Assembly (NCBI GenBank): GCA_031277215.1
Contig: JAITMR010000019.1
Span: forward strand, 35,830 to 99,829
DNA: 64,000 bases
Origin: Burkholderiales bacterium
Lineage (GTDB): Bacteria > Pseudomonadota > Gammaproteobacteria > Burkholderiales > Casimicrobiaceae
Direction: 5' to 3'
Position numbers and translations under genes: made by a program. Below, in pieces: positions 1-8,333 of the stretch; position 1 is the first letter of the stretch, and every line of letters begins with the position of its first letter. The notes under the pieces were generated by a model. The model worked only from the letters and a program-made list of their open reading frames with translations. It was not told the origin of the DNA and ran no database searches.

Positions 1-1
1 C

Positions 2-1636
2 TTGGGCGGGGTTGATTTGCCGGAGCCGCAACGCGCACGCTTCAAAGCGTTGCAAGAGGAGAAAGCGCAGTTGTCGGCCACTTTCGATGATCATGTGCTT
101 GACGCCACGCAGGATTTTTCACTTCTTGTGACCGATGAAAAAGAGCTTGCAGGTCTTCCGCCGGATGTGATTTCTGAGGCGCGTGTGCAAGCGGAAAAGA
201 ACCAACAAACAGGTTGGCGGTTGACGTTGCTGGCGCCGTGCTACCGGCCTGTGATGCAATACGCTGAACACCGGCCATTGCGGGCGGCGCTGCATCGCGC
301 TTATGCGACACGCGCCTCCGAACTGGGTGCCGATCCGGCGCACGATAACGCGGCGCTGATTCGCTGCTTGCTGGCTTTGCGGGCTGAACAAGCGGCGTTG
401 CTTGGCTATCCGCATTATGGCGCTGTTTCTCTGGTGCCGAAAATGGCGGGCAACGTTGATGAAGTGTTAGCGTTTCTCGTCGATTTGGCAAAGCGGGTGC
501 GGCCCTTCGCCGAGCGCGATCTGGCGACGCTGAAAACGTTCGCCGAAGAAACGCTTGGCCTGGATGAATTAAAGCCGTGGGATGTGGCGTTTGCTTCGGA
601 GAAAATGAAGCAGCGCGATTATGCGTTTTCTGATCAGGAGGTACGCACCTATTTTCCGGAAGAAAAGGTATTGGGCGGCTTGTTTCGGGTCATTGAGGCG
701 TTGTACGGCCTGACGGCTCACGTTACGCCAGCGCAAACATGGCATCCCGATGTCCGGCATTTCGAACTGTGCGATGAAACAAGCGGTGAGATGGTTGGGC
801 GGTTTTATCTCGATCTTTATGCGCGTGAGAAAAAACAGGGCGGCGCTTGGATGAACAGCGCGTTGCCGTTGCGGGTAACGTGCAACGGGGTACAAAAGCC
901 GGTCGTGTATTTGACGTGCAATTTTCCGGCGCCGGTAGATGGCAAACCGGCGACATTCACCCACGATGATGTGTTGACGCTGTTTCATGAGTTTGGTCAC
1001 GGCTTGCATCAATTGCTGACGCGCGAACCGACGCCGGGTGTGTCCGGTCTTGAAGGCGTCGAATGGGACGCGGTGGAATTGCCCAGTCAGTTGATGGAAA
1101 ATTTCTGCTGGGAGCGGGAAGTGGTCGAGGCGATGAGCGGGCATGTCGAAACGGGAGCGCTATTACCACGGGCGTTGTTCGACAAAATGCTGGCGGCGCG
1201 TCATTTTCAGGCAGGGTTGAAATTGCTTCGGCAGATTGAATTCGGGTTGTTCGACATGCGGCTGCACGCGATGCCGCAAGTGCCTGATGTGCGTGCTGTG
1301 TTGAACAGCGTGCGCGGCGAAATCTCGGTGATGCCTTACGCGGACTATGATCGTTTTGAGAACAGCTTCGGGCATATTTTCGCGGGGGGCTATGCGGCCG
1401 GGTATTACAGCTATTTGTGGGCGGAAGTGCTGTCATCGGACGCCTACAGCCTGTTTGAGGAGGCGGGCGTGCTTTCGGCGGAGGTTGGTCGCCGGTTGCG
1501 CGACGAAATCCTCGGGCGCGGCAGTGTGCGAAATGCGCTACAGTCGTTCATTGCGTTCCGTGGACGCTCCCCCCAAATGGACGCATTTTTGCGGCATAAT
1601 GGCATCATAGAGGCTGAGGTTGCTAAGGAGGTTTGA
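2..1636 (+). CDS. prlC: Oligopeptidase A (M3 family zinc metallopeptidase), 5' end cut by window edge
   Basis: Cytoplasmic M3 (thimet-type) metallopeptidase that degrades short peptides, including cleaved signal peptides. The zinc motif HEFGH is encoded at 985-999, and the downstream Glu ligand lies in the VELPSQ stretch near 1072. The reading frame is open to the left edge, and the first visible residues align with the middle of the N-terminal half of E. coli OpdA (680 aa). About 130 residues are therefore missing, and the TTG at position 2 is not the start. The C-terminal half, with the GGYAAGYYSY motif near 1387, is intact. It ends two bases before the ATG of the next gene. Family assignment is certain. 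Confidence 0.95.
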   Translation: MGGVDLPEPQRARFKALQEEKAQLSATFDDHVLDATQDFSLLVTDEKELAGLPPDVISEARVQAEKNQQTGWRLTLLAPCYRPVMQYAEHRPLRAALHRAYATRASELGADPAHDNAALIRCLLALRAEQAALLGYPHYGAVSLVPKMAGNVDEVLAFLVDLAKRVRPFAERDLATLKTFAEETLGLDELKPWDVAFASEKMKQRDYAFSDQEVRTYFPEEKVLGGLFRVIEALYGLTAHVTPAQTWHPDVRHFELCDETSGEMVGRFYLDLYAREKKQGGAWMNSALPLRVTCNGVQKPVVYLTCNFPAPVDGKPATFTHDDVLTLFHEFGHGLHQLLTREPTPGVSGLEGVEWDAVELPSQLMENFCWEREVVEAMSGHVETGALLPRALFDKMLAARHFQAGLKLLRQIEFGLFDMRLHAMPQVPDVRAVLNSVRGEISVMPYADYDRFENSFGHIFAGGYAAGYYSYLWAEVLSSDAYSLFEEAGVLSAEVGRRLRDEILGRGSVRNALQSFIAFRGRSPQMDAFLRHNGIIEAEVAKEV

Positions 1637-1638
1637 TC

Positions 1639-2256
1639 ATGTCTGCTTTCTCTTCGTCGTTCTTCTCGTTTCTGGGTCGTGCCATTACGGCGGCCATGAT
1701 GCTGGCGCTGGCGTTCAATGTGCTTGCTCAGGGAACCCTTTACCGCTATGTCGATGCTGATGGTCGCGTCGTTTATACCGACAGGCCGCCGCCGCCTTCC
1801 GCCAAAGAGTCGCAGATCAAGCGTGCCGGAGGCAACTTCGTTGAAACCGACAAGATTTCGGCGGGCACGCGGCAGGCCATGGAGCGCTTTCCGGTAACGC
1901 TGTACGCGTTTCCGTGCGGGGTGTTATGCGAAGATGCCGAAGCCTTGCTGCAAAAGCGCGGCATTCCCTATGCCTTCGTCGATACGCAGAGCGATGACGG
2001 GATTGAAAAACTGAAGAAACTGACCGGCGGACTTCAAGTGCCGGTGTTGCAGGTGGGGACGGACATCTCCAAAGGATTCAACGAAACCGCTTGGGAGCAA
2101 TTGCTCGATCGGGGCGGCTATGCCAAAGATGCCGGCGTGAAAACCTCGGTGAAACACACGGCTGCGCCGCCACCGTCATCAACACCGGAGCCGGTGCCTG
2201 GCTCCGCGCCACCACCGCCTGTCCTGCCGACGTCTTCTGACATCCCGAGAACTTGA
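1639..2256 (+). CDS. Secreted DUF4124 plus glutaredoxin-like domain protein
   Basis: About 205 aa. I chose ATG 1639 because AAGGAGG (1626-1632) sits 6-7 nt upstream; a TTG at 1633 would overlap this site. Residues 1-30 form a signal peptide ending near LAQG. A DUF4124 segment follows (LYRYVDADGRVVYTDRPPP), then a glutaredoxin-like fold (VTLYAFPC...VPVLQVG), then a Pro/Ser-rich tail. The expected redox motif is CGVLC, that is C-x3-C and not the classical C-x2-C. DUF4124 plus glutaredoxin proteins are known in beta/gammaproteobacteria, but I know of no defined function. A periplasmic thiol-redox role is inference. The start is 2 nt after the prlC stop, so it is probably co-transcribed with prlC. 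Confidence 0.85.
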   Translation: MSAFSSSFFSFLGRAITAAMMLALAFNVLAQGTLYRYVDADGRVVYTDRPPPPSAKESQIKRAGGNFVETDKISAGTRQAMERFPVTLYAFPCGVLCEDAEALLQKRGIPYAFVDTQSDDGIEKLKKLTGGLQVPVLQVGTDISKGFNETAWEQLLDRGGYAKDAGVKTSVKHTAAPPPSSTPEPVPGSAPPPPVLPTSSDIPRT

Positions 2257-2276
2257 GCACGGATTTAGCAAACATC

Positions 2277-2306
2277 AAAGGCGGCGGCGAACCGCCTTTG
2301 TGTTTC
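2277..2306 (+). terminator. Rho-independent terminator after the DUF4124 gene
   Basis: Perfect 8-bp stem AAAGGCGG (2277-2284) / CCGCCTTT (2292-2299), followed by GTGTTTCTT. It lies 20 nt after the stop codon and before xthA. Confidence 0.7.
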
Positions 2307-2362
2307 TTAATGCCAAAGAAAATCTGGTGATCTTGTTTTCAGTGAGGTGACAACAAAAAATC

Positions 2363-3142
2363 ATGAAGCTTGCCGCCTGGAACGTCAATTCGCTGAACGT
2401 GCGCCTGCCGCGTTTGCTGGGCTGGCTGAAAAAGCAGACGCCGGACATCGTGTGTTTGCAGGAAACCAAATGCGAGGACGTCCGTTTTCCGCAAGACGCT
2501 CTGCGTGAAGCCGGTTATCAAAGCTGTTTTTACGGGCAAAAAACCTACAACGGCGTAGCGATTCTGGCACGTCAGGGAATGCCGATGACGGAGGTTTGTT
2601 GCGGGGTTGAAGATTACAACGATCCGCAAGCGCGGGTGATTGCGGCAACCGTGGCGGGAATCAGGGTGGTTTGTGTTTACGTGCCGAACGGCCAGTCGAT
2701 AGGCAGTGAAAAGTACGAATACAAAATGCAGTGGTGCCGTTATTTGAGGCGTTATTTACAAGAGACGTTGATGCAGCACCCCAAGCTCATTGTCGCTGGC
2801 GATTTCAATATCGTGCCGGAGGATCGCGATGTGTACGATCCCGACGCATGGCGCGGCCAAATCCTGTGTTCCGACGAAGAACGCGCCGCCTTTCGCTCGT
2901 TTCTTTCGTTGGGGCTTGTCGATAGCTTTCGTTTGTTTGAACAGCCGCCGAATACGTTTAGCTGGTGGGATTATCGGCAACTGGGATTTGCTAAAAACCG
3001 TGGCCTGCGCATCGACCATGTGCTGATTTCCGAAGCGCTACGATCTCAGTGTGTCGCCAGCACCATTGACCGCGATGAGCGCAAAGGGGAAAAACCGTCG
3101 GACCACGCGCCGGTGATGGCGGTGTTGTCGGGAGCGCCTTAA
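2363..3142 (+). CDS. xthA: Exodeoxyribonuclease III / AP endonuclease
   Basis: 259 aa, the usual size for the ExoIII branch of the EEP nuclease family. It incises DNA 5' of abasic sites in base excision repair and has 3'-5' exonuclease and 3'-phosphatase activity. Visible family motifs are the N-terminal WNVNSL, the metal-binding QETKC, GDFNIVP, RIDHVL and the C-terminal catalytic SDHAPV. A GAGGTGA sequence at 2343-2349 is rather far from the ATG, so the RBS is weak. It stands alone between a terminator and the convergent permease gene. Identity is firm. Confidence 0.95.
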   Translation: MKLAAWNVNSLNVRLPRLLGWLKKQTPDIVCLQETKCEDVRFPQDALREAGYQSCFYGQKTYNGVAILARQGMPMTEVCCGVEDYNDPQARVIAATVAGIRVVCVYVPNGQSIGSEKYEYKMQWCRYLRRYLQETLMQHPKLIVAGDFNIVPEDRDVYDPDAWRGQILCSDEERAAFRSFLSLGLVDSFRLFEQPPNTFSWWDYRQLGFAKNRGLRIDHVLISEALRSQCVASTIDRDERKGEKPSDHAPVMAVLSGAP

Positions 3143-3158
3143 AAAACGGGAAGCGTTC

Positions 3159-4241
3159 TCAGGAGCTTGCGGGCGCTTCGTCTGCTTCGTCTTCCTCGGT
3201 CAACCATTCGCGCCAGATCGCGACCAGCAACGCCATGACCACCGGCCCGATGAACAGGCCGACCAGCCCCATTGTCTTGACGCCGCCGACCAGACCGAAC
3301 AAAGTCGGCAAAAACGGCAGTTTGGCCGGGCCGCCGACAAGTCGCGGGCGAATGGTTTTATCGACAACGAACAGTTGAATCGCGCCCCATGTGAACAGCC
3401 CCAACCCGGCCAACGGATGACCGCTGCCGAGCAGATAGAGTGACACCAGCGTCATCGAAGTGGGTGCGCCGCCCGGGATCAACGCCATGAAACCTGTAAG
3501 GACGCCGAGCGTCAGCGGTGCTGGTGCGCCGAAAATCCAATAAGCGATTCCGAAAACAATGCCCTCACCGATAGCGATGATCGTCATGCCAGTGACGGTG
3601 GAGCTGACCATCGTCGGCGCAACACGCGAAACGCGGAACCAGCGTTTCGGCAAAATGCGTTCACCGACTTTGTCGAGTTGTTGCGCGAGCAGATGCCCGT
3701 CCTTGTAAACGATAAACAACGTGATTAACATAAACACCAGCGCTAGCAAAACCGAAAACAACTGACCGCCGAACGTGATGACCACTCTGGAAATATTGGC
3801 GAGCTGTCCCAGGCCGACCAACTGCGTCAAGTCGCTGATAGCGTGCGGATGGTTCAGCGTTTCGTTCCACCATTCCGTCAGAAAAGACCCGACACCGGGC
3901 AGTTGCGTCACCCAGACAGGCGCCTCGGCGCCGTGGCGGTTGACGAAGACCAGCCAGGTGACCCCATGCTGAACCTCACGGGTAATATAAATCGCCAGAG
4001 CGACCAGCGGCACGACGATAAGCAAAAACACCAGGGTCGTGGCAATGCTGGCGGATAGCCAGGTTTTTTCGCGGCAACACACCACCAGTTTTTTATACAG
4101 CGGCCAGGACGCAAAAACGATGATCAACGCTGCCAGAATCGGCACCAGAAAGCTGTGGAAGAAATACACGCCCACCGCAAGGATGATCAAAATCAGCCAG
4201 CGGGCAACCGGATGGGCGGCAATAGGGGCGTTGGTGCGCAT
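3159..4241 (-). CDS. AI-2E (PerM) family transporter
   Basis: About 360 aa polytopic inner-membrane protein of the AI-2 exporter/PerM family. There are hydrophobic segments at both N-terminal residues 12-55 and the distal half, with the family's conserved glycine/proline-rich C-terminal region (GVLTGFMALIPGGAPTS, then a LVGGVKTMGLVGLFIGP-type stretch) and an acidic tail EEDEADEAPASS. I prefer ATG at 4241; an in-frame TTG at 4256 would add five residues. Substrates of this family are mostly unknown (export of autoinducer-2 or Na+/H+ exchange in some members), so the assignment is to family only. It is convergent with xthA. Confidence 0.85.
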   Translation of the reverse strand: MRTNAPIAAHPVARWLILIILAVGVYFFHSFLVPILAALIIVFASWPLYKKLVVCCREKTWLSASIATTLVFLLIVVPLVALAIYITREVQHGVTWLVFVNRHGAEAPVWVTQLPGVGSFLTEWWNETLNHPHAISDLTQLVGLGQLANISRVVITFGGQLFSVLLALVFMLITLFIVYKDGHLLAQQLDKVGERILPKRWFRVSRVAPTMVSSTVTGMTIIAIGEGIVFGIAYWIFGAPAPLTLGVLTGFMALIPGGAPTSMTLVSLYLLGSGHPLAGLGLFTWGAIQLFVVDKTIRPRLVGGPAKLPFLPTLFGLVGGVKTMGLVGLFIGPVVMALLVAIWREWLTEEDEADEAPASS

Positions 4242-4540
4242 GGGCGGCGTGAGCAATCGGAGATCGACAAAGTGTCATCATAGCAAGTTTGTGGTCTTGC
4301 TGACAGGAATCGTATCTCGTAGGGGGTAGATCGGGGGAGGGGGAGCGTAATGAACCCCGCCGGTTAGATTTCACGCGAAGGCGCGGTGTGCGAATTCACG
4401 ACTCTATGCGGTCGTAGACAGAGCGCCACGGCTTTAGCCGGGGGAATCTATTGGCAGCCATTAGAAATCGTTTTCTAATGTATGGTCAAATAAAACAAGG
4501 GGCTAAAGCCCCTCGTTTTCAATGCGATAACAATTCAGGC
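4242..4540. other. Gene-free spacer between permease and purC with two hairpins
   Basis: About 300 nt without a credible ORF. It carries a TTTCACGCGAAGGCGCGG repeat arm (4369-4386), a short CGGCTTTAGCCG hairpin (near 4430-4441) and the purC terminator. The CCACGGCTTTAGCCGGGGG surroundings of the first hairpin resemble the terminal hairpins of IS200/IS605 elements, but no transposase is present. The rest shows nothing I recognise. Confidence 0.5.
4494..4515 (-). terminator. purC terminator
   Basis: Stem AGGGGC (4498-4503) / GCCCCT (4508-4513) with a TAAA loop. Read on the minus strand it is followed by TGTTTTATTTG, a T-rich tract. It lies about 27 nt beyond the purC stop codon. Confidence 0.7.
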
Positions 4541-5263
4541 TCAGAGAGATACGCCGATTCGCGTTGCTACTTCGCGGTAATGTTCGATAACTTCGCCGAG
4601 ATCGCGGCGGAAGCGGTCTTTATCCATTTTTTCGCCGGTTTTGGCGTCCCAAAGACGGCAACCGTCGGGGGTGAATTCGTCGCCCAGAAGCAGCGGCCCT
4701 TCGGGGTCGTCGATAGCACGTCCGAATTCGAGCTTGTAGTCAACGAGGTCAATGTCGGCGCTGGCGAACAGCGGTTGCAGGATTTTGTTGACGCGGCGGG
4801 TCAGAATCCGCATCCGCTGAACGTCATCCTCGCTGGCCCAGCCCAGTACGCGGATATGATCGTCATTGATCATCGGGTCATGCAGCGCGTCACTTTTATA
4901 GAAATATTCGAAGACCGGCTCCGATAAACGGGTGCCTTCTTCAATGCCGAGGCGCTTGCTCATCGAACCAGCACAGACGTTACGCACAACGCATTCGACC
5001 GGCAGCATTTTCATCGCACGCACCAGCGATTCGCGCTCATTCAGCAGTTTGCCGAAATGGGTTTTGATACCGGCTTCTTCAAGTTTGCCCATGATGAAGG
5101 CGTTGATTTTGTTGTTGGTTTCGCCCTTCTTGTCGAGCTGCGCGAGCTTGGCGCCGTCGAAGGCGGAAACGTCATCGCGGTAGTGCATGATGACCCAGTT
5201 GGGATCGTCGGTGGCGTAAACGGTCTTGGCTTTACCGCGATAGAGTTCTTTGCCTTTCATCAT
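4541..5263 (-). CDS. purC: Phosphoribosylaminoimidazole-succinocarboxamide synthase
   Basis: 240 aa, the standard length of short bacterial PurC. It catalyses ATP-dependent condensation of CAIR with aspartate to SAICAR in purine synthesis. Recognisable features are the N-terminal GKAKTVY, DDVSAFDG, the central VVRNVCAGSM, and the C-terminal DYKLEFGR and LLLGDEFTPD motifs. Two adjacent ATG codons (5263, 5260) follow an AGAGG site. It lies downstream of the MBL hydrolase on the same strand with a 70-nt spacer, and ends in a clear terminator. Confidence 0.96.
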   Translation of the reverse strand: MMKGKELYRGKAKTVYATDDPNWVIMHYRDDVSAFDGAKLAQLDKKGETNNKINAFIMGKLEEAGIKTHFGKLLNERESLVRAMKMLPVECVVRNVCAGSMSKRLGIEEGTRLSEPVFEYFYKSDALHDPMINDDHIRVLGWASEDDVQRMRILTRRVNKILQPLFASADIDLVDYKLEFGRAIDDPEGPLLLGDEFTPDGCRLWDAKTGEKMDKDRFRRDLGEVIEHYREVATRIGVSL

Positions 5264-5332
5264 GATGCGCCTCTTTCGTAAACCGGAAAATGATAATAAT
5301 AGCAGGGATCAGACGTTAGTTTACGCAATTCA

Positions 5333-6100
5333 TTACAAGCTGCGCCAACCGAATCCATCGTCCTGATCGGCAACACCGATCCAGTCGGATGCGCAACCCA
5401 GAGCTTGCGCCAGCGCGGCGCGCGCTTTATCTGGATGGTTGTTATGCTGCGATAAATGCGCCGCGATGACATGCCGGAGATGCGAATGGTCGATCGCTTT
5501 CAGTAACTCGGCGGCGGCTTCGTTATGCAAATGGCCGAGGCGACCGCTGATCCGTTGTTTGAGCGGGTATGGGTAGGAGTTGTTGTTGTACAGCAAGTCG
5601 AGGTCGTGGTTGCATTCAAGCACCAGCGCGTCGCAGCCGCTGATCTGTGCTTCGATGTGCGTGGTCGAGGAACCGATATCGGTGAGCATCGCCAGACGAT
5701 GAGCGCCGTTGCTGACGATGAATTGCACCGGTTCGCGCGCATCGTGCGGCACGGGCAACACCTGCACTTGCAGTCCACCGAGATCGAGCGTCGCGTGGCT
5801 GTCGAAGGTGTGCAGATGTTCGAGTTTGTCGAGTTTGCCATTCAGCGATGTGGAGGTGCCGTAACTCATCCACACCGGAATTTGGAATTTCCCGGCGAAC
5901 ATGACAACGCCTCCAACGTGATCGGTATGTTCGTGGGTGATAAAAACGGCGTCAATCGTTTCTGGTTCGATGTTGAGGCGCTGCAAGCGACGCACAGTAT
6001 CGCGCAAGCCGAATCCGCAATCAATCATCAGGCGCGTGCCGCCCGCTTCGACGAGCAGGGCATTGCCTTTGCTGCCGGAGCCTAACGAAGCAAAGCGCAT
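5333..6100 (-). CDS. MBL-fold metallo-hydrolase (YycJ/WalJ-like)
   Basis: About 255 aa. The conserved start is MRFASLGSGSKGN (ATG at 6100); the frame stays open 340 nt upstream, but that part overlaps bamC and does not look coding. The zinc-binding motif HEHTDH follows FIT in the first third, and further metal ligands are plausible in LTDIGSST, LECNHD and the late AAHLSQHNN. This matches the YycJ/VicX/WalJ group of metallo-beta-lactamase proteins, putative nucleases or phosphodiesterases. The substrate is unknown. It lies between bamC (32 nt upstream) and purC, probably in the same transcript. Confidence 0.9.
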   Translation of the reverse strand: MRFASLGSGSKGNALLVEAGGTRLMIDCGFGLRDTVRRLQRLNIEPETIDAVFITHEHTDHVGGVVMFAGKFQIPVWMSYGTSTSLNGKLDKLEHLHTFDSHATLDLGGLQVQVLPVPHDAREPVQFIVSNGAHRLAMLTDIGSSTTHIEAQISGCDALVLECNHDLDLLYNNNSYPYPLKQRISGRLGHLHNEAAAELLKAIDHSHLRHVIAAHLSQHNNHPDKARAALAQALGCASDWIGVADQDDGFGWRSL

Positions 6101-6132
6101 CGCGTTGTTTGTTCCTGAAAAACGTGCGACGA

Positions 6133-7257
6133 TTATTTCAACTGCTCCTGTAAAACTGTCAGGATTTGTTCGACATCGTTCGGCTGAACCGCGACGCCGA
6201 CATCTCCGATAATGGTGACAGCGCTTTGTTCGCCGCTGGCTGCAATATGCACTTGATAATTTTCGGGACGCACGCCTTCTTTGCTGCGCCAGAACGCCAG
6301 CTTGGAAAACCAGCCGTCGGAATCGGCTTTGGCGATGAGGGCGGGGTCGGCATAGCGCACGTAATAGATGCCTTGTGCGCGGTCGCGGTCGGTGACGGTG
6401 AAGCCGGTTCGGTCGAGCGCCAGACCGACGCGCCGCCATGCCCGGTCGAAGTCATCGGCCAGCATCAGCTTCGCTTCTCCGCCCTCTTTGAGCAGGTGGG
6501 CGCGTTGCGGATCGTCGCCGCCTTGCGCGACGATGGTTCTGGCTTGTTCTTCGGTTGCCCCGAAACGCGCCATGATGCGGATCAGCATCTCCGCTTCCAG
6601 TTCGGGGTTGGGCGGCATCAACGCCCAAGCAAACGCGGCCGGCGAAGTGCCTTCTATCTTGGTGGTCGGCACTTGCTCCATTCGGCGATGTGACAAATAG
6701 ATTTCGACCGTGTCCGGCTCCTTGCCTTTTTCGATGCGGGAGCGGAATTTGTCGCGCCTGTAGGTCGTGTAGAAAAAGTCGAGATATTTGCCGAGGGTGC
6801 TACGTATAATATCCTGCGGGATTTCGGCGCGGTTTTCTGCCCAGTCAGTTTCCATGATGCCGAGCATCGGTTTTTCTTCGGCAAGGACGAAGCCGATGTC
6901 GATCCAGAATTTCCGCATGGTTTCCCAGGCATCGATCGGCGAGGTCTTGACTACCAGCCAGCGTTCGCTGCCGGCTCGTTCAATATGAGCAAGCGGAACT
7001 TCCGGCAGAAGCGCTTTTTGCCGGGCTTCGGCACGCACATCGCGGCTGGCGAGGGCGGAGGCCGAAGCGACAGCATAGCGGTCTTCGTATTGCGGCGCGG
7101 AAAGGTCCGGCGGGATTTCCAGCGACGGCGTTGAGCGCGTCGATTTGTAATCGATACGTTTGCCGGTTGTAATGTCCTTTATGGAGCTGCAACCGGTCAA
7201 CACCCACAACGCTGTTGCGATTGCAATGACGACGCGCATTTCAAAACAACGAATCAT
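6133..7257 (-). CDS. bamC: Outer-membrane assembly lipoprotein BamC
   Basis: About 374 aa. Signal peptide with lipobox LTGC (VLTGCSS); the mature Cys is near residue 17 from MRVV or 23 from MIRC. I chose ATG 7257 because GAAGG lies about 10 nt upstream; ATG 7239 is possible. The N-terminal unstructured region leads to two helix-grip domains: SIDAWETMRKFW-like and DRAWRRVGLALDRTGFTVTDRD (its start shown as DRAWRRVGLALDRTGF). BamC is an accessory subunit of the BAM complex. It is located directly downstream of dapA (23 nt), the arrangement also seen as dapA-nlpB in E. coli. Confidence 0.92.
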   Translation of the reverse strand: MIRCFEMRVVIAIATALWVLTGCSSIKDITTGKRIDYKSTRSTPSLEIPPDLSAPQYEDRYAVASASALASRDVRAEARQKALLPEVPLAHIERAGSERWLVVKTSPIDAWETMRKFWIDIGFVLAEEKPMLGIMETDWAENRAEIPQDIIRSTLGKYLDFFYTTYRRDKFRSRIEKGKEPDTVEIYLSHRRMEQVPTTKIEGTSPAAFAWALMPPNPELEAEMLIRIMARFGATEEQARTIVAQGGDDPQRAHLLKEGGEAKLMLADDFDRAWRRVGLALDRTGFTVTDRDRAQGIYYVRYADPALIAKADSDGWFSKLAFWRSKEGVRPENYQVHIAASGEQSAVTIIGDVGVAVQPNDVEQILTVLQEQLK

Positions 7258-7280
7258 TTTATTAGCCTTCAAAACGGGAA

Positions 7281-8171
7281 TTAAGCAATACAACCAGCCG
7301 TGCGCAGCGCTTGCCGCAACGGTTTATGAAACGGTTCGGACAACGGCGCCAGCGGTAGCCGGATACCGGCGGAGATCAGGCCCATTTGCGCCATCGCCCA
7401 TTTGACCGGCACCGGATTACCTTCGACAAACAGTTCCCGGTGCAACGGCAGCAACGTGTCGTTGAGCGCACGCGCTTTGGCGATATCGCTGCACGCGGCA
7501 GCGCGACACATCGCGGCAATTTGCCTGGGCGCGACACACGAAGTTACCGAAATCACGCCGTGTCCGCCCAGCAACAGAAACGCCAGACTGGTGATGTCGT
7601 CGCCGCTGTACAGCGCGAAATCTTTTTTCCCGGCTTCGTTCAGCGCCTTGATGAGTTCAGTTGCGCGACCGATATCGCCGGTCGCATCTTTCAATCCGAT
7701 AATGCCTTGTACTTGCGACAGACGCAGCACCGTGTCGTTCGCCAGATCGGCGACAGTACGCCCCGGTACGTTGTAAAGGACCAGAGGCAGATCGACTTCC
7801 TCGGCAATCGCTTTGAAATGCCGATACAAACCTTCCTGCGACGGCTTGTTGTAATAGGGAACCACCGACAGACAACTGTTGGCGCCGACTTTTTTGGCGT
7901 AGGCGGTTAACTCGATCGCTTCGGCGGTCGAGTTGCTGCCGGTGCCGGCCATTACATGAACGCGACCGGCGACATGAGCAACCGTCGTTTTGATCAGCAC
8001 TTGGTGTTCCTCGAAATTGATCGTCGGCGATTCGCCGGTAGTACCGGCGATGACGATTCCGGCCACGTCATTGGCAATGTACCAGTCGATCAATTTTCTC
8101 AGTGTCGCAAGATCCAGCACGCCGTCAGGCGTCATCGGAGTGACAATCGGCACCAGACATCCGGTCAGCAT
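7281..8171 (-). CDS. dapA: 4-hydroxy-tetrahydrodipicolinate synthase
   Basis: 296 aa, standard for DapA. It condenses pyruvate with aspartate semialdehyde, the first committed step of lysine/diaminopimelate synthesis. Visible motifs are GTTGESPT (substrate-binding Thr pair), YNVPGRT, and GLKDATGD with the Schiff-base lysine. ATG 8171 is preceded by GAGGAAG; longer in-frame versions to 8243 have no RBS. The asd gene that feeds this enzyme is elsewhere in the window (21459). Confidence 0.97.
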   Translation of the reverse strand: MLTGCLVPIVTPMTPDGVLDLATLRKLIDWYIANDVAGIVIAGTTGESPTINFEEHQVLIKTTVAHVAGRVHVMAGTGSNSTAEAIELTAYAKKVGANSCLSVVPYYNKPSQEGLYRHFKAIAEEVDLPLVLYNVPGRTVADLANDTVLRLSQVQGIIGLKDATGDIGRATELIKALNEAGKKDFALYSGDDITSLAFLLLGGHGVISVTSCVAPRQIAAMCRAAACSDIAKARALNDTLLPLHRELFVEGNPVPVKWAMAQMGLISAGIRLPLAPLSEPFHKPLRQALRTAGCIA

Positions 8172-8333
8172 AGTGCTTCCTCGTGAGGACAATCTGCTTA
8201 TTTTACCCGAATCTGTATGTGTCAGAGGCCAGAGGTCAGACACCCCGCCGTCATTGCGCCTTCGCGTGTAAGGGGTTCCTGATTCCTAATCCTGATGCCT
8301 GTTGTGTTATGTTAACGGCTTCCTGGAGGATGC
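8172..8333. repeat. dapA upstream spacer with heptamer repeats
   Basis: Two blocks of degenerate 7-nt repeats: GTCAGAG-GCCAGAG-GTCAGAC at 8221-8241 and CTGATTC-CTAATCC-TGATGCC at 8279-8299. A GCGCCTTCGCGTG arm lies at about 8257-8269. No ORF. The dapA promoter should lie here, but I cannot place it. Confidence 0.6.

Noticed and set aside
6101..6439. N-terminal extension of the MBL hydrolase frame
   Set aside because: It overlaps bamC on the same strand in another frame and is Arg-rich; the family start is at 6100.
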